Shown piece by piece: positions 9,092 to 17,719 of a stretch of 64,000 bases of DNA (position 1 is the stretch's first letter; each line of letters starts with the position of its first letter). This DNA is from Thermocrinis albus DSM 14484 (GTDB lineage Bacteria > Aquificota > Aquificia > Aquificales > Aquificaceae), in the NCBI RefSeq assembly GCF_000025605.1, contig NC_013894.1, forward strand, positions 357,529 through 421,528, written 5' to 3'. A program made the position numbers and the translations under genes. Under the pieces are notes generated by a model, which saw only the letters and a list, made by a program, of their open reading frames with translations, made no database searches and was not told where the DNA came from.

Positions 9092-9717
9092 TAAGGACGG
9101 TTTTCTTAACGGCCATTACCTTAGTGTTTTTTGCCATCATATGGTTCGAAAACCCCTTTGCACCCCACGAGGAGTACAGCATGCCCGCCCAGTATGCCAA
9201 GATAGCGGATGATGTCAAGTATGCCAAGGAAGGCAAAGAGCTCTTTCTACAAAACTGCAACTCCTGTCACTCAGTTAGGTACGATGGAGTGTACGTAGCT
9301 TCTGTGCAGTCAAATCCTTTACTGGGACAGCTTCAGAAGGAGTACGGTAAGGTACTGCCCAGAGATATATACGAGTCGGTGTTCATGAACGACCTGAATG
9401 CCCTTAAAGAATCCTTCGGTAAGGTACCCCCCGACCTATCCACCATTTATCTGGTGAAGGGTAAGGAGTATCTCTTTAACTTCATTCTGGAACCTCAGAA
9501 GGTTCTGCCGGGGACTACCATGCCACCTGTCATGACGGGAAGGCCAGAAGAAACCGCCAAGATAATAGCCTATCTTAAGTCTGTGTCAGAACCACCACCT
9601 CAGGAGAAAGCCAAGAGAGTGGTCATGGGAGTGGCTACCATAGGCTACCTCATACTGATGGGAGTACTTCTCTACGTGTGGCGTGGGAGACTTCTCAAAA
9701 AGATGGGTTTGCACTGA
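9088..9717 (+). CDS. petC: Cytochrome c1 of the bc1 complex
   Basis: Membrane-anchored c-type cytochrome that takes electrons from the Rieske protein. Heme attachment motif CNSCH follows an N-terminal membrane segment; PGTTMPPVM supplies the axial Met region. A C-terminal span (IGYLILMGVLLYVW) anchors it. 209 residues, at the short end for c1. The last 23 nt overlap the convergent glycosylase gene. Confidence 0.93.
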   Translation: MIRTVFLTAITLVFFAIIWFENPFAPHEEYSMPAQYAKIADDVKYAKEGKELFLQNCNSCHSVRYDGVYVASVQSNPLLGQLQKEYGKVLPRDIYESVFMNDLNALKESFGKVPPDLSTIYLVKGKEYLFNFILEPQKVLPGTTMPPVMTGRPEETAKIIAYLKSVSEPPPQEKAKRVVMGVATIGYLILMGVLLYVWRGRLLKKMGLH

Positions 9718-10348
9718 GGCAGTAAGTGGCCGCAGGGCACCCTCCGCACAGGGGGGTGCTCTTACAGAACTTTTTAGCGTGTTGGTCCAAAAGAGCGTGA
9801 TACTCTTTGTAGATCCCTACATCCTTCGGTAGATGTTCTTCCATGAATTTCTTAGCTTTCTTAGGTGTTAACTTCAAACCGTATAACCTCTGTAATATCC
9901 TGAGGGTGTATTTATCTATCACAAAAGTAGGCTGATGGAAGGCATAAAGAAGGATAACACAGGCTGTCTCTGGTCCTATACCTTTTAACTTTATGAGGTC
10001 TTCGTAGTTGGGTTCTCTAACCTTTTCTAAAAGTTCTGCCAACGCCTTCAGAGTGCGGACCTTCTGACGGTAAAAACCAACGGGTTTTACTATCTCCTCC
10101 AATATCTCTGAAGGACACTTTCTCACAAAGTTAAGAGACAGCTCGCCCATCCTCTTGAGTCTATCCAAGGCTATCTCCACCCTACTCCACAAGGTGTTCT
10201 GAGTCAGTACGGCTCCTATTATGATTTCGTCTTTTGGGTCTGTCTTGTGCTCTCGGTGATATAGGTGATCCACAGGCCACCAGTTCTGTGGACCGTAGGT
10301 GTCAAGGAGGAGTTGGTAAAGCCCCATCAAGGAGGGATTTAACTTCAT
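9695..10348 (-). CDS. HhH-GPD DNA glycosylase with [4Fe-4S] cluster (EndoIII/MagIII-related)
   Basis: Base-excision repair glycosylase fold. The helix-hairpin-helix LKGIGPETACVILLYAF is followed by the catalytic Asp in FVIDKYTLRIL. The C terminus binds a [4Fe-4S] cluster through C-x6-C-x2-C-x5-C. In EndoIII the lyase Lys sits in GVGRKTA; here the matching residue is Glu (GIGPETA), so a monofunctional glycosylase (3-methyladenine-type, as in the VxDKY MagIII group) is more likely than an EndoIII-type lyase. 217 residues. Overlaps the upstream kinase gene by 47 nt and petC by 23 nt. Confidence 0.82.
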   Translation of the reverse strand: MKLNPSLMGLYQLLLDTYGPQNWWPVDHLYHREHKTDPKDEIIIGAVLTQNTLWSRVEIALDRLKRMGELSLNFVRKCPSEILEEIVKPVGFYRQKVRTLKALAELLEKVREPNYEDLIKLKGIGPETACVILLYAFHQPTFVIDKYTLRILQRLYGLKLTPKKAKKFMEEHLPKDVGIYKEYHALLDQHAKKFCKSTPLCGGCPAATYCLSANPSF

Positions 10349-10904
10349 TGCAGGCCTCCTCAGGGTTTGTTCTATAGAGTTTGCCTATACGTACAGCCTC
10401 TTCCTGAGAGAGAATACCCTCCTTTCTGAGAAACTGGAGGAACTGGGTAAAGTTATGAGGTTTCGTAGCGTTTGGTTGCCCTCTTTCAAAGTCTAAGAGA
10501 TACACCTCTCCGTCCGCTCCCACTAATAGGTTCTTATCTAGACGTTGAAGCTCATCTCTGTTGATGCGCATCTTATCTAAAAGAACCACTAAATCGAGAA
10601 CCTTTCTGTAAATGCGTACTTTTTCTTCCGGAGAGAGGGAGAGTTGTTGAAGAGGTAATCCCTCAATAAACTGGTACACAAAGAAATCTTCGCCGCTGTA
10701 AAGTATCTGAGGGAAGTTCTTCAGCCCTTTAAGAAGGGTGAGGATCTCCGCTTCCTTCTTTATGGCGTACTCCTTTTCGGGAGACCTTGCCACCTTAACA
10801 GCTACCTTTCTACCCTCCCAAAACCCCGTGTAGATGTAACCCCTCCACCCTTTGTTGAAGATCTGTACATCCCTAAGGAGCTTTTTGAACTCCTTAAACC
10901 TCAC
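10302..10904 (-). CDS. Small RIO-like/COG2112-type protein kinase
   Basis: A 200-residue minimal kinase-like fold. GRKVAVKVAR gives the ATP-binding Lys, YAIKKEAEIL the helix C Glu, YQFIEGLPL the hinge, LDKNLLV the catalytic loop with its Asn, and LLDFERG the metal-binding Asp (DFG equivalent). Such mini-kinases are mostly archaeal, with some in Aquificae; substrates are not established. It sits between an HMA protein and a DNA glycosylase and overlaps both (11 and 47 nt), implying tight co-translation. Confidence 0.7.
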   Translation of the reverse strand: MRFKEFKKLLRDVQIFNKGWRGYIYTGFWEGRKVAVKVARSPEKEYAIKKEAEILTLLKGLKNFPQILYSGEDFFVYQFIEGLPLQQLSLSPEEKVRIYRKVLDLVVLLDKMRINRDELQRLDKNLLVGADGEVYLLDFERGQPNATKPHNFTQFLQFLRKEGILSQEEAVRIGKLYRTNPEEACNEVKSLLDGALPTPP

Positions 10905-11124
10905 CGGCCACTCGGTAGTTGTAGCTCTCTATGGCCTCCCGCAAGGATTCTAAGGGCACGTTATCCTCAACCTTTACCGTCACCGTACCCTCCTCTAAGT
11001 TTACATCTACCCAAGAAACACCTTCTACCTGCAAAAGGGCAGTCCTCACACGTTGTACACAGTGTTGACACGTCATACCTTCTACCTTTAACCTTATCTC
11101 TCTCATATTATCTATTGTAACCAC
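10894..11124 (-). CDS. copZ: Heavy-metal-associated (HMA) domain protein, copper chaperone-like
   Basis: About 70 residues of ferredoxin-like HMA fold; the MTCQHC motif binds Cu(I). A GTG at 11124 overlaps the mobA stop and has a GGAG site; an ATG at 11106 is the alternative start. It probably delivers copper to a P-type ATPase or sensor encoded elsewhere. No copper ATPase is present in the window. Confidence 0.82.
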   Translation of the reverse strand: MVTIDNMREIRLKVEGMTCQHCVQRVRTALLQVEGVSWVDVNLEEGTVTVKVEDNVPLESLREAIESYNYRVAGEV

Positions 11125-11708
11125 TTTAAGAGCATCTCCAACAGGTGAAGACTACTGGGTGTGTTCATATTGAAGAAGGACTGCATCAGCGGATCTATGG
11201 AAAGGACATGGGTGGTGGGTATCGTTATGTACCCTACCTGCTCTAAAAGTTTGGTGAGCCTTCTGTCACCCTCCCTTATGAATCTCTCTACATGCGGTAG
11301 CGTCTTTACGGGGTAAACACCCGGAAAGGGATAGAGCTTTCCACCCACTTTGAAGATGGTCACAAGATGGTCATGAGACATCTCCCAGAGATACAAAAGC
11401 AGGTGGGGTTTTACAAGAGGCATGTCGGCACACAGAATGACCACTTTTTTGCCTCGTGCCTCCTTCAGGGCAGTGTATACGCCAGCTAAGACCATCTGCT
11501 CTTCCATAAGATCCTCTACTAGTTCCACCTTTTCTATGAAACGGAACTTTTCTGTATCCTTAGCCACCACTACCACACGCCGGCACACAGGAAGGATGTT
11601 CTCTATGAGAAAGCTTATGGCAGGTTTTCCTCTTATGGGATAGAGGGTTTTATCACTGCCAAATCTCCTGCTCTGACCACCTGCCAGCACGAAGACTTCA
11701 TCTATCAT
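11112..11708 (-). CDS. mobA: Molybdenum cofactor guanylyltransferase
   Basis: Transfers GMP to molybdopterin to make the bis-MGD cofactor. The N-terminal VFVLAGGQSRRFGSDK is the nucleotide-binding signature with catalytic Lys, and LCADMP is the metal-binding Asp motif. 198 residues. With moaE/moaA at 43-45 kb and a MoaD-like protein at 55 kb it shows active molybdopterin/tungstopterin synthesis. ATGA-type overlap with mltD-like. Confidence 0.9.
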   Translation of the reverse strand: MIDEVFVLAGGQSRRFGSDKTLYPIRGKPAISFLIENILPVCRRVVVVAKDTEKFRFIEKVELVEDLMEEQMVLAGVYTALKEARGKKVVILCADMPLVKPHLLLYLWEMSHDHLVTIFKVGGKLYPFPGVYPVKTLPHVERFIREGDRRLTKLLEQVGYITIPTTHVLSIDPLMQSFFNMNTPSSLHLLEMLLKWLQ

Positions 11709-12634
11709 CTAACTATGAATTTGGCACCGTTATCCCACCTTATGACCTTTCTCTCTTCTTCAGGGTTAGCAGGAAGATACACGTACGCACCGGCAGGTAT
11801 CTTATCCGTCTTTATGTGGGGATTAAGATCGTAAAACACACTCTTTTGTATCTGTGCCTCCGTTATAAGATCCTTTACGGATGTATCTTCCTCAACCCTC
11901 TTTCTCACAACGCTTATACTGTCCACGCTTATGTCAAGACCGTACTTCTCTGGGAACCTAGCTAAGAGTAGTAAAGCCATGAAGGCAGGCACGTAGTTCC
12001 TTGTTTCCAAAGGGAGGAACTCTTTTGTCTGCCAAAAGTCTACACCACCGGTCCTGCTGAACACACATCCCTCACCACAGTTGTAGGCAGCTAAAGCCAG
12101 TTCCCAGTTTTTAAAGAAAGAGTAAAGATCCTTGAGGTAACGGGCCGCCGCCTCTGTGGACTTCTGTATGTCGTAGCGTTCATCCACTAAGTTGTCTACT
12201 CTGAGCCCATACCTGCGTGCGGTTTGAGGCATGAACTGCCACAGGCCTGCGGCTCCCGATCTGGAGACGGCAAAAGGATTAAAACCACTCTCTATGGCTG
12301 GCAGTAGGGCCAACTCTGGAGGTAAACCATGTTTTTCCAGTACGGGTTTTATGAGGGGCATGTAGTAGTTAGCTCTTTTGAGAGCATACTGGGTGAATCT
12401 TTTGTTGGAGAGGAAGTATCTTATGTACTTTCTTATCTCCTCTCTGTCAGGAACCTCTATCTGAAACTGGCGAGCTTCTTCCTGCAAGAAGCGTTCCTCC
12501 TCCTCCGAAAAGACCAACTGTCCACGTTGTAGAAAAACCGCATTGTCTTTGTCGGGATAGAGGGTCTGCCTCAGGGTAGGTGTACAGGAGGTGAGAAAGC
12601 ACGCCGTGAGGAACAGAAGTACCCCCTTTAGCAT
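11705..12634 (-). CDS. mltD: MltD-like membrane-bound lytic transglycosylase
   Basis: Cleaves peptidoglycan glycan strands. The lipoprotein signal LLFLTACFLTSC is at the N terminus. The SLT domain is in the middle: PAIESGFNPFAVSRSGAAGL with the catalytic Glu, LWQFMPQTARRYGL, and the later AAYNCGEG. A short C-terminal segment (YDLNPHIKTDKIPAG) resembles a LysM remnant. The ATG at 12634 is chosen because it starts the lipoprotein signal; the frame upstream runs back into nuoH. It starts 2 nt after the nuoH stop, so it is co-transcribed with nuo genes. 309 residues. Confidence 0.87.
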   Translation of the reverse strand: MLKGVLLFLTACFLTSCTPTLRQTLYPDKDNAVFLQRGQLVFSEEEERFLQEEARQFQIEVPDREEIRKYIRYFLSNKRFTQYALKRANYYMPLIKPVLEKHGLPPELALLPAIESGFNPFAVSRSGAAGLWQFMPQTARRYGLRVDNLVDERYDIQKSTEAAARYLKDLYSFFKNWELALAAYNCGEGCVFSRTGGVDFWQTKEFLPLETRNYVPAFMALLLLARFPEKYGLDISVDSISVVRKRVEEDTSVKDLITEAQIQKSVFYDLNPHIKTDKIPAGAYVYLPANPEEERKVIRWDNGAKFIVR

Positions 12635-12636
12635 GT

Positions 12637-13650
12637 CTACGCTAAGAGGTAGTATACCACAGCTGTTGCTACCACGTTTACGAGAGCGATAGGTAACATA
12701 ACCTTCCAACCTATCTCCGTTATGTCTTTGGCTTGAAATCTGGGTAAAGTCCAGTGGAGCCAAAGGACGAAGAAAACAAGACCAAAGGTTTTTATGAGGA
12801 ACCAAAGGTAAGGAGATAGTGGACCAAAGATGTGAGGCCCAGACCATCCACCAAAAAAGAGTATGACTCCTATAGCAGAGAGGGCCACCACGTTAAGGTA
12901 CCACTCTGCCAAAGGAAAAGCTCCGAAACGCATACCCCCGTACTCCACATTGTAGCCTGTCACCAGTTCTGCTTCCGCCTCCTGTATATCAAAGGGAACT
13001 CTCCCTGACTCGGCCAACATACAGAAGAGGTAAAGAACAAAGGCTACAGGCTGATACAGGATGAACCACACACCCCTTTCTACCTGAGCCTGCACTATAC
13101 CAGAAGCACTCATAGTACCCGCCAGTAGGATAACTCCTAAGACTGAGAAACCCAACACCACCTCGTAAGCTATCACCACAGCCGCTTTTCTCAGCGAACC
13201 TATGAAAGCGTACTTAGAGTTGGAAGCCCAACCGGAGAATATGGTTCCATAAACAGAAAGAGAACCAAAGGCAAACACCAAAAGAAGAGCTATGTTTACG
13301 TCTGCCACTACCGGTTTCACTTGATAACCAAAGATGGTGAAGGCCGGACCAAAGGGTATTACCGAGAAGAGTAGAAGAGAAGGAGTAAGGGCCATCACCA
13401 CGGCAAGGTAATAAACCACCCTATCTGCGTTTCTGGGAATCACGGACTCTTTGGTGAGGAGCTTAAGGCCGTCCGCCAGAGGCTGGAGGAGACCGAAAGG
13501 ACCCACCAACTTAGGACCCATACGTGCCTGTATGTGGCCCGCCAGCTTACGCTCAAACCACGTAAGGTATGCACCTAAACCCATAAACACACCTACCGCC
13601 ACCAGTACCTTTACGAAAGTCACTATCAGATCAACTACCCAACTACTCAT
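12637..13650 (-). CDS. nuoH: NADH-quinone oxidoreductase subunit H
   Basis: Membrane subunit of complex I forming the quinone-binding channel with NuoB and NuoD. Eight or so membrane spans. Family segments include ERKLAGHIQARMGPKLVGPFG, LLQPLADGLKLL, ESGRVPFDIQEAEAELVTGYN and a C-terminal RFQAKDITEIGWK. 337 residues, full length. ATGA overlap with nuoCD; nuoI-N and nuoE-G are not in the window. Confidence 0.96.
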   Translation of the reverse strand: MSSWVVDLIVTFVKVLVAVGVFMGLGAYLTWFERKLAGHIQARMGPKLVGPFGLLQPLADGLKLLTKESVIPRNADRVVYYLAVVMALTPSLLLFSVIPFGPAFTIFGYQVKPVVADVNIALLLVFAFGSLSVYGTIFSGWASNSKYAFIGSLRKAAVVIAYEVVLGFSVLGVILLAGTMSASGIVQAQVERGVWFILYQPVAFVLYLFCMLAESGRVPFDIQEAEAELVTGYNVEYGGMRFGAFPLAEWYLNVVALSAIGVILFFGGWSGPHIFGPLSPYLWFLIKTFGLVFFVLWLHWTLPRFQAKDITEIGWKVMLPIALVNVVATAVVYYLLA

Positions 13651-15404
13651 CTGTCCGTTTCCCCCACCACAGGATCTAGGCTTCCCAGTAACGCTATAGC
13701 ATCCGCTATAGTCCTACCCTCTATCAGTTTAGGAAATATGGAGAGGTTATAAAGGGCTCCGGACCTTATCCTCAGACGGTAGGGTTTGGAGCCACCCTTA
13801 GAGTATATGTAAAATCCCAGCTCACCCCTTGGGTTCTCACCGCTGGCGTACACCTCACCTGGAGGTGCCTTCTCTCCGTGTACCACTATGTGGAAGTTTT
13901 TAACCATACTTTCTAAAGCGTTGAAGACCTCCTCCTTGGGGGCCATAACAGCGGGATGATCTGTGTTAAGGTAGGGTGCACTCTTAGGAAGTTTCTCCAG
14001 TTTCTGAACGCACTGCTCCACTATCCTCAGGCTCTGCCACATCTCCTCCATTCTCACCAAGTACCTGTCATATACGTCTCCCACCTCTCCCACCGGGATA
14101 TCAAAGTCCACCTCATCGTAGGCAGCGTAAGGTTCCAGCTTTCTTATGTCATAAGGAACACCTGAGCCTCGCGCAACCGGACCGGTAAGTCCGTAGTTAA
14201 AAACATCTTCGCGCGTTATTATACCCACCTCCTTCGTTCTACGTAGCCATATTCTGTTTCTTGTAAGGAGCTGATGATACTCCCTGAGTCTGTTAGGGAA
14301 GTCTTTCACAAAGGCTTTAACCACATCCAAGGTTCCCTCTGCCAGGTCATAATGGACCCCTCCTATTCTGAGAAAGGCGGATGTGAGTCTTATACCTGCG
14401 TTACCCTCTATGATGTCCATTATCTTCTCTCTTTCCCTGAAGGCGTATAGGAAGACGGTGAGGGCCCCCAGATCCAACGCACCAGTTCCCAGCCACAGAA
14501 GGTGGGAGTTTATCCTCTGTAGTTCGGCAAACATAGTCCTTATGTAACGAGCCTTCTCTGGAACCTCCACCTTCAGGAGCTTCTCCACCGCTGTGACGTA
14601 AGCAAGCTCGTTACATATGGCGGATATATAGTCCATTCTGTCGGTGTAAGGAAGAAACTGAAAGTAGTAGAGGTTCTCGGCAATTTTCTCCATCCCTCTG
14701 TGAAGCTGACCCAGTATGATGTCACACTGAACCACCTGTTCTCCATCCAGATCAAAGAGGAACCATATAGTACCGTGAGTTCCTGGATGAAGGGGACCCC
14801 AGTTGAGAACCAACTGGGCCTTCTTCTGGAGACGGCTCTTCTCAGTCCTCTCAAGGTCCTCTAGCGTTGCCACCTTTGTGTGTAAGAGTTCAAAATCATG
14901 GCTGGGAGGGTCTGTTCTACCCTGCAACACTTCCGTTAAAGAGGGAAGTTCCACTTCAGGGAAACCACCCAGCGGGAAGTCCTTCCTTAGGGGATGGTAA
15001 GGATAACCCTCCCACATGAACATACGTCGTAGGTTTTCGTGTCCCTCAAACTCTACGCCGAACATGTCGTAAGCTTCCCGCTCTGCCCAGCGAGCGCATG
15101 GCCAGAGTTTTTCCACAGAAGGTAGCTTGCCGTGTTTGGCCCAGCTCTTGACAATAACTCTCTCGTTGTCGTCCGGGTTATACAGAATGTACACACCCAG
15201 AAACCTGTCTTCCTTTTCGGGAAAGTCTATACAGGTAAAGTCTATGAAGTGACGGTAGCCCTCTTTTTCCTTGAGATGTTTAAGAAAAGAAAGAAGTAGA
15301 TCTTTGCTTACGTGAAAGCTGACTGTGTGCTCACCCCATTCTACCTGCACATCCTTAAACACCTGTTTTACTCTGTCTACCGTGGCCCTGTTCATCCAGG
15401 GCAT
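13647..15404 (-). CDS. nuoCD: NADH-quinone oxidoreductase subunits C and D, fused
   Basis: Peripheral-arm complex I protein. Residues 1-180 are NuoC (ending with the HPLRKDFPLGG signature); about 205-585 are NuoD, starting VLNWGPLHPGTHG with HRGMEK and the quinone-site Tyr/His region. The fusion matches the E. coli type. 585 residues. Three nt follow nuoB. The C terminus DPVVGETDR is the normal NuoD end. Confidence 0.95.
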   Translation of the reverse strand: MPWMNRATVDRVKQVFKDVQVEWGEHTVSFHVSKDLLLSFLKHLKEKEGYRHFIDFTCIDFPEKEDRFLGVYILYNPDDNERVIVKSWAKHGKLPSVEKLWPCARWAEREAYDMFGVEFEGHENLRRMFMWEGYPYHPLRKDFPLGGFPEVELPSLTEVLQGRTDPPSHDFELLHTKVATLEDLERTEKSRLQKKAQLVLNWGPLHPGTHGTIWFLFDLDGEQVVQCDIILGQLHRGMEKIAENLYYFQFLPYTDRMDYISAICNELAYVTAVEKLLKVEVPEKARYIRTMFAELQRINSHLLWLGTGALDLGALTVFLYAFREREKIMDIIEGNAGIRLTSAFLRIGGVHYDLAEGTLDVVKAFVKDFPNRLREYHQLLTRNRIWLRRTKEVGIITREDVFNYGLTGPVARGSGVPYDIRKLEPYAAYDEVDFDIPVGEVGDVYDRYLVRMEEMWQSLRIVEQCVQKLEKLPKSAPYLNTDHPAVMAPKEEVFNALESMVKNFHIVVHGEKAPPGEVYASGENPRGELGFYIYSKGGSKPYRLRIRSGALYNLSIFPKLIEGRTIADAIALLGSLDPVVGETDR

Positions 15405-15407
15405 AAT

Positions 15408-15944
15408 TCAGACCTCCACCTCTTGAGGAAGCAACCCTTGTCTCTGCATATCCCTTTTGAACTCTTCAAAGGCTCTATCGTACTTTCTCACTCCCTGTTC
15501 CTTTATCTTCTTCTGAAGTTGAAGTATACCGTAAAGGAGGCCCTGTGGGTGGGGAGGACAACCGGGTATATACACATCCACAGGTATTATCCTATCCATA
15601 CCCTGCAAAGTAGAGTAGGTGGGGAAGGGTCCACCGGCGGATGCGCATCCTCCCATGGTTATACACCACTTAGGGTCGGGCATCTGCTCCCATATAAGTT
15701 TAAGCATGGGAGCCACCTTGTTGACCACCGTTCCGGCCACTATGAGGAGATCTGCTTGTCTTGGAGAAGCCCTGAAGATGACTCCTAATCTGTCAAGATC
15801 AAAACGAGAGGCGGCAGCGTGCATCATTTCTATAGCACAACAAGCTAAGCCTATGGTCACAGGCCACAGGGCGTTTCTTCTACTCCAACTGAGTAGTTCT
15901 TCCACTGTTGTAAGTACAAATCCGTTAGAGTTCAACATAACCAT
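15408..15944 (-). CDS. nuoB: NADH-quinone oxidoreductase subunit B
   Basis: Holds the N2 [4Fe-4S] cluster that reduces quinone. Tandem Cys in [13 protein letters not shown], then [11 protein letters not shown] and PGCPPHP give the four ligands. 178 residues. It is preceded by an unusual 180-nt gap from nuoA that holds the second copy of the structured leader RNA, with a hairpin ending 16 nt before the ATG. Expression may therefore be set separately from nuoA. Confidence 0.95.
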   Translation of the reverse strand: MVMLNSNGFVLTTVEELLSWSRRNALWPVTIGLACCAIEMMHAAASRFDLDRLGVIFRASPRQADLLIVAGTVVNKVAPMLKLIWEQMPDPKWCITMGGCASAGGPFPTYSTLQGMDRIIPVDVYIPGCPPHPQGLLYGILQLQKKIKEQGVRKYDRAFEEFKRDMQRQGLLPQEVEV

Positions 15945-15960
15945 GACACCATCCTGGTTA

Positions 15961-16045
15961 CTCCGGCCTAACGACCGGAGTGCCGGGCTATTTATATAGC
16001 GCCTTTACACGTTGGGGAGAACCCGGCAGGCGCTATTTCCCCAAC
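15961..16045 (-). ncRNA. Structured leader RNA, copy 2 (before nuoB)
   Basis: Read on the minus strand: P1 is GTTGGGGA/TCCCCAAC (16045-16038 with 16018-16011, 8 bp). Loop blocks TAGCGCC (16035-16029) and GCCGGG (16027-16022) are complementary to GGCGCTA (16003-15997) and CCCGGC (15987-15982). A hairpin CTCCGG/CCGGAG (15980-15961) follows, then nuoB. Loop and tail sequence match copy 1 before ppa, while P1 and the last hairpin differ in sequence but keep pairing. This covariation is the reason to call it an RNA. Confidence 0.7.
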
Positions 16046-16049
16046 CACA

Positions 16050-16073
16050 GCTCCCGCCCCAGGAAACGGGAGC
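16050..16073 (-). other. GC-rich hairpin between nuoA and the leader RNA
   Basis: GCTCCCG/CGGGAGC, 7 bp, just 5' of the leader RNA on the minus strand. No U-run follows, so it is not a clear terminator. It may attenuate read-through from nuoA, or belong to the leader structure. Copy 1 has no equivalent. Confidence 0.4.
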
Positions 16074-16124
16074 AATAATAAGATAAGCCCAAGGAACCTC
16101 TGTACCAAGAAAGTATGATTCATA

Positions 16125-16481
16125 TCATATTTGCCAACGCAGTGCTCCCTTCTTCCACGCATAGGCAAAGCCCAGCGCCAGTATGAGGATAAAGAGGAGG
16201 GCTGTTACAAGACCGTAAAGACCTATCTCCCTAAACACCACCGCCCAGGGAAAGAGAAAAGCAGCCTCTATATCAAACAGGATTATGAGAAGGCCGAGCA
16301 GATAGTAGCCCTGTTTGAAAGTACCCCTGGCCTCAGGATCATACAGAGGGACACCACACTCGTAAGGATAGTCTTCCATCCTCTCCTTTGTCTTAGGCCC
16401 CAGAAGGTCGTTGATAAGGGTCATCACAAGACCTATAACAACCGCCACCAAAAAGAAGATGAGAATACCTACGTACTCCAT
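16125..16481 (-). CDS. nuoA: NADH-quinone oxidoreductase subunit A
   Basis: Small three-span complex I subunit. YECGVPLYDPEARGTFKQGYY is the conserved loop between spans 1 and 2, and FLFPWAVVF begins the next. The ATG at 16481 follows a GAGGG ribosome site; a GTG at 16496 overlapping the preceding stop is less likely. 118 residues. Directly downstream of the archaeal-type AdoMet synthetase gene. Confidence 0.92.
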   Translation of the reverse strand: MEYVGILIFFLVAVVIGLVMTLINDLLGPKTKERMEDYPYECGVPLYDPEARGTFKQGYYLLGLLIILFDIEAAFLFPWAVVFREIGLYGLVTALLFILILALGFAYAWKKGALRWQI

Positions 16482-16492
16482 GTTGTCAACCC

Positions 16493-17692
16493 TCACGCTA
16501 CAGAAAACTCACCTTCCACAAAAGCTCTCCATATCTCTGGCATACACTCCAGCTCCTCCTTCACTATCTTCTGTACCACATCCTCTATACCCTTTATATC
16601 CCTTTTGGTCCTCACTTTCACGTCCACCACCTGTGGCTCGTTTATGGGTTTCCCTATCTGGGAAACTATGTAGCAGTAGGCTTCCTCCACACCTTCCACT
16701 TCTTTCACCACTCTCTTACTTATTATGTTGGCCACCGTGTTGTAGATCTTACCCACGTGAGAGATGGGGTTTTTACCTGCAGCAGCCTCCAAGCTCATGG
16801 GTCTGTAGGGTGTTATTAGACCGTTGACCCTGTTGCCTCTGCCCACCTGTCCGTCATCTCCGTTCTCCGCAGATGTACCTGTCACCGTTATGTAAACGTT
16901 CCCCTCCTCTTTCTTATCGCCTGTGTTAATGAATACCTCCAGTTCTCTTCCCAAAAGGTTCTGAAGGTACTCTTTCAGTTTTAGCTGTATAGCTTCCTTC
17001 CTCTGGAAGTAGTCGTCCAAGTTTTTGATGTACCTGCTTACGAAGGCTAAGGCTACTGTGATACGAATCCTATCTTTGGTTCTCACTCCCATCACCTTTA
17101 TGTCTTCCCCTATCTCGGGATGCTCTTCCTTTAGATGCTCGTTGAGAAACCGCTCCGCTTCGTAAACGGCTTTTTCCAGAGGGTCAAAGGGTGCAAAACC
17201 TACACCAAAGGAGGTGTCGTTGGCACGCGGTACATCGCCCTCCTTCTGGTAACGCTCGAAAATACCAACCAGGTCTTTACTACCCGGTCTTATGCGAGCC
17301 TCTACCTTCACGTGTCTGTTAAAGTCCAGATGTCTTATGTTTTCCGAAAGCCATTCTCTGACGGTTTCTTCTACCAGATCCTGCGCATTTAGCTTATGTC
17401 CGTTCACTTGGAGAACAGCCCTTCCCACCAGATATATCTCTATCGGTTCTTTTACCTCACCCCCACCAAAGACAGGTTCTGCCACACCACCCACCAGTAA
17501 CGCCTTGTCCACATTGTGGTGTAATACAAAACCCGCCTTATCTAAATACCAGCGACAGAGCCTTCTGGAAAGCTCCTCCGCCAAAAGGTCACATATGGTG
17601 TCAGGGTGGCCTGTACCCTTCCTCTCCACTATCTCCACATCTTGCTGGTAAACAGGTTCAAAAGTCATAGGTGACACTACTATCTGACCCAC
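16493..17692 (-). CDS. mat: S-adenosylmethionine synthetase, archaeal class
   Basis: Makes AdoMet from methionine and ATP. It is the archaeal-type MAT, unrelated in primary sequence to the bacterial MetK also present at 27.9-29.1 kb. ERKGTGHPDTICD, HHNVDKALLVGG, VTGTSAENGDDGQVGRGNRVNGLITPYRPMS and GKNPISHVGKIYN are class signatures. 399 residues, the usual size. Start is GTG, with AGGAGG upstream and a TATAAT at 17719-17714. Co-directional with nuoA. Confidence 0.92.
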   Translation of the reverse strand: MGQIVVSPMTFEPVYQQDVEIVERKGTGHPDTICDLLAEELSRRLCRWYLDKAGFVLHHNVDKALLVGGVAEPVFGGGEVKEPIEIYLVGRAVLQVNGHKLNAQDLVEETVREWLSENIRHLDFNRHVKVEARIRPGSKDLVGIFERYQKEGDVPRANDTSFGVGFAPFDPLEKAVYEAERFLNEHLKEEHPEIGEDIKVMGVRTKDRIRITVALAFVSRYIKNLDDYFQRKEAIQLKLKEYLQNLLGRELEVFINTGDKKEEGNVYITVTGTSAENGDDGQVGRGNRVNGLITPYRPMSLEAAAGKNPISHVGKIYNTVANIISKRVVKEVEGVEEAYCYIVSQIGKPINEPQVVDVKVRTKRDIKGIEDVVQKIVKEELECMPEIWRAFVEGEFSVA

Positions 17693-17713
17693 CTTCTTAA
17701 CCTCCTATCCCAA

Positions 17714-17719
17714 ATTATA
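17714..17719 (-). promoter_or_regulatory. -10 box before the archaeal-type AdoMet synthetase
   Basis: TATAAT on the minus strand, about 22 nt before the GTG, touching the stop codon of the upstream phosphohexomutase gene. It suggests the mat-nuo-mltD-mobA run has its own promoter. Confidence 0.4.

Noticed and set aside
12635-12847. Longer N terminus for the mltD-like gene
   Set aside because: It would overlap nuoH, whereas the lipoprotein signal starts at 12634.
15961-16080. Insertion-sequence or MITE remnant between nuoA and nuoB
   Set aside because: No terminal inverted repeats or target duplication, and helix covariation with the ppa copy points to RNA structure.
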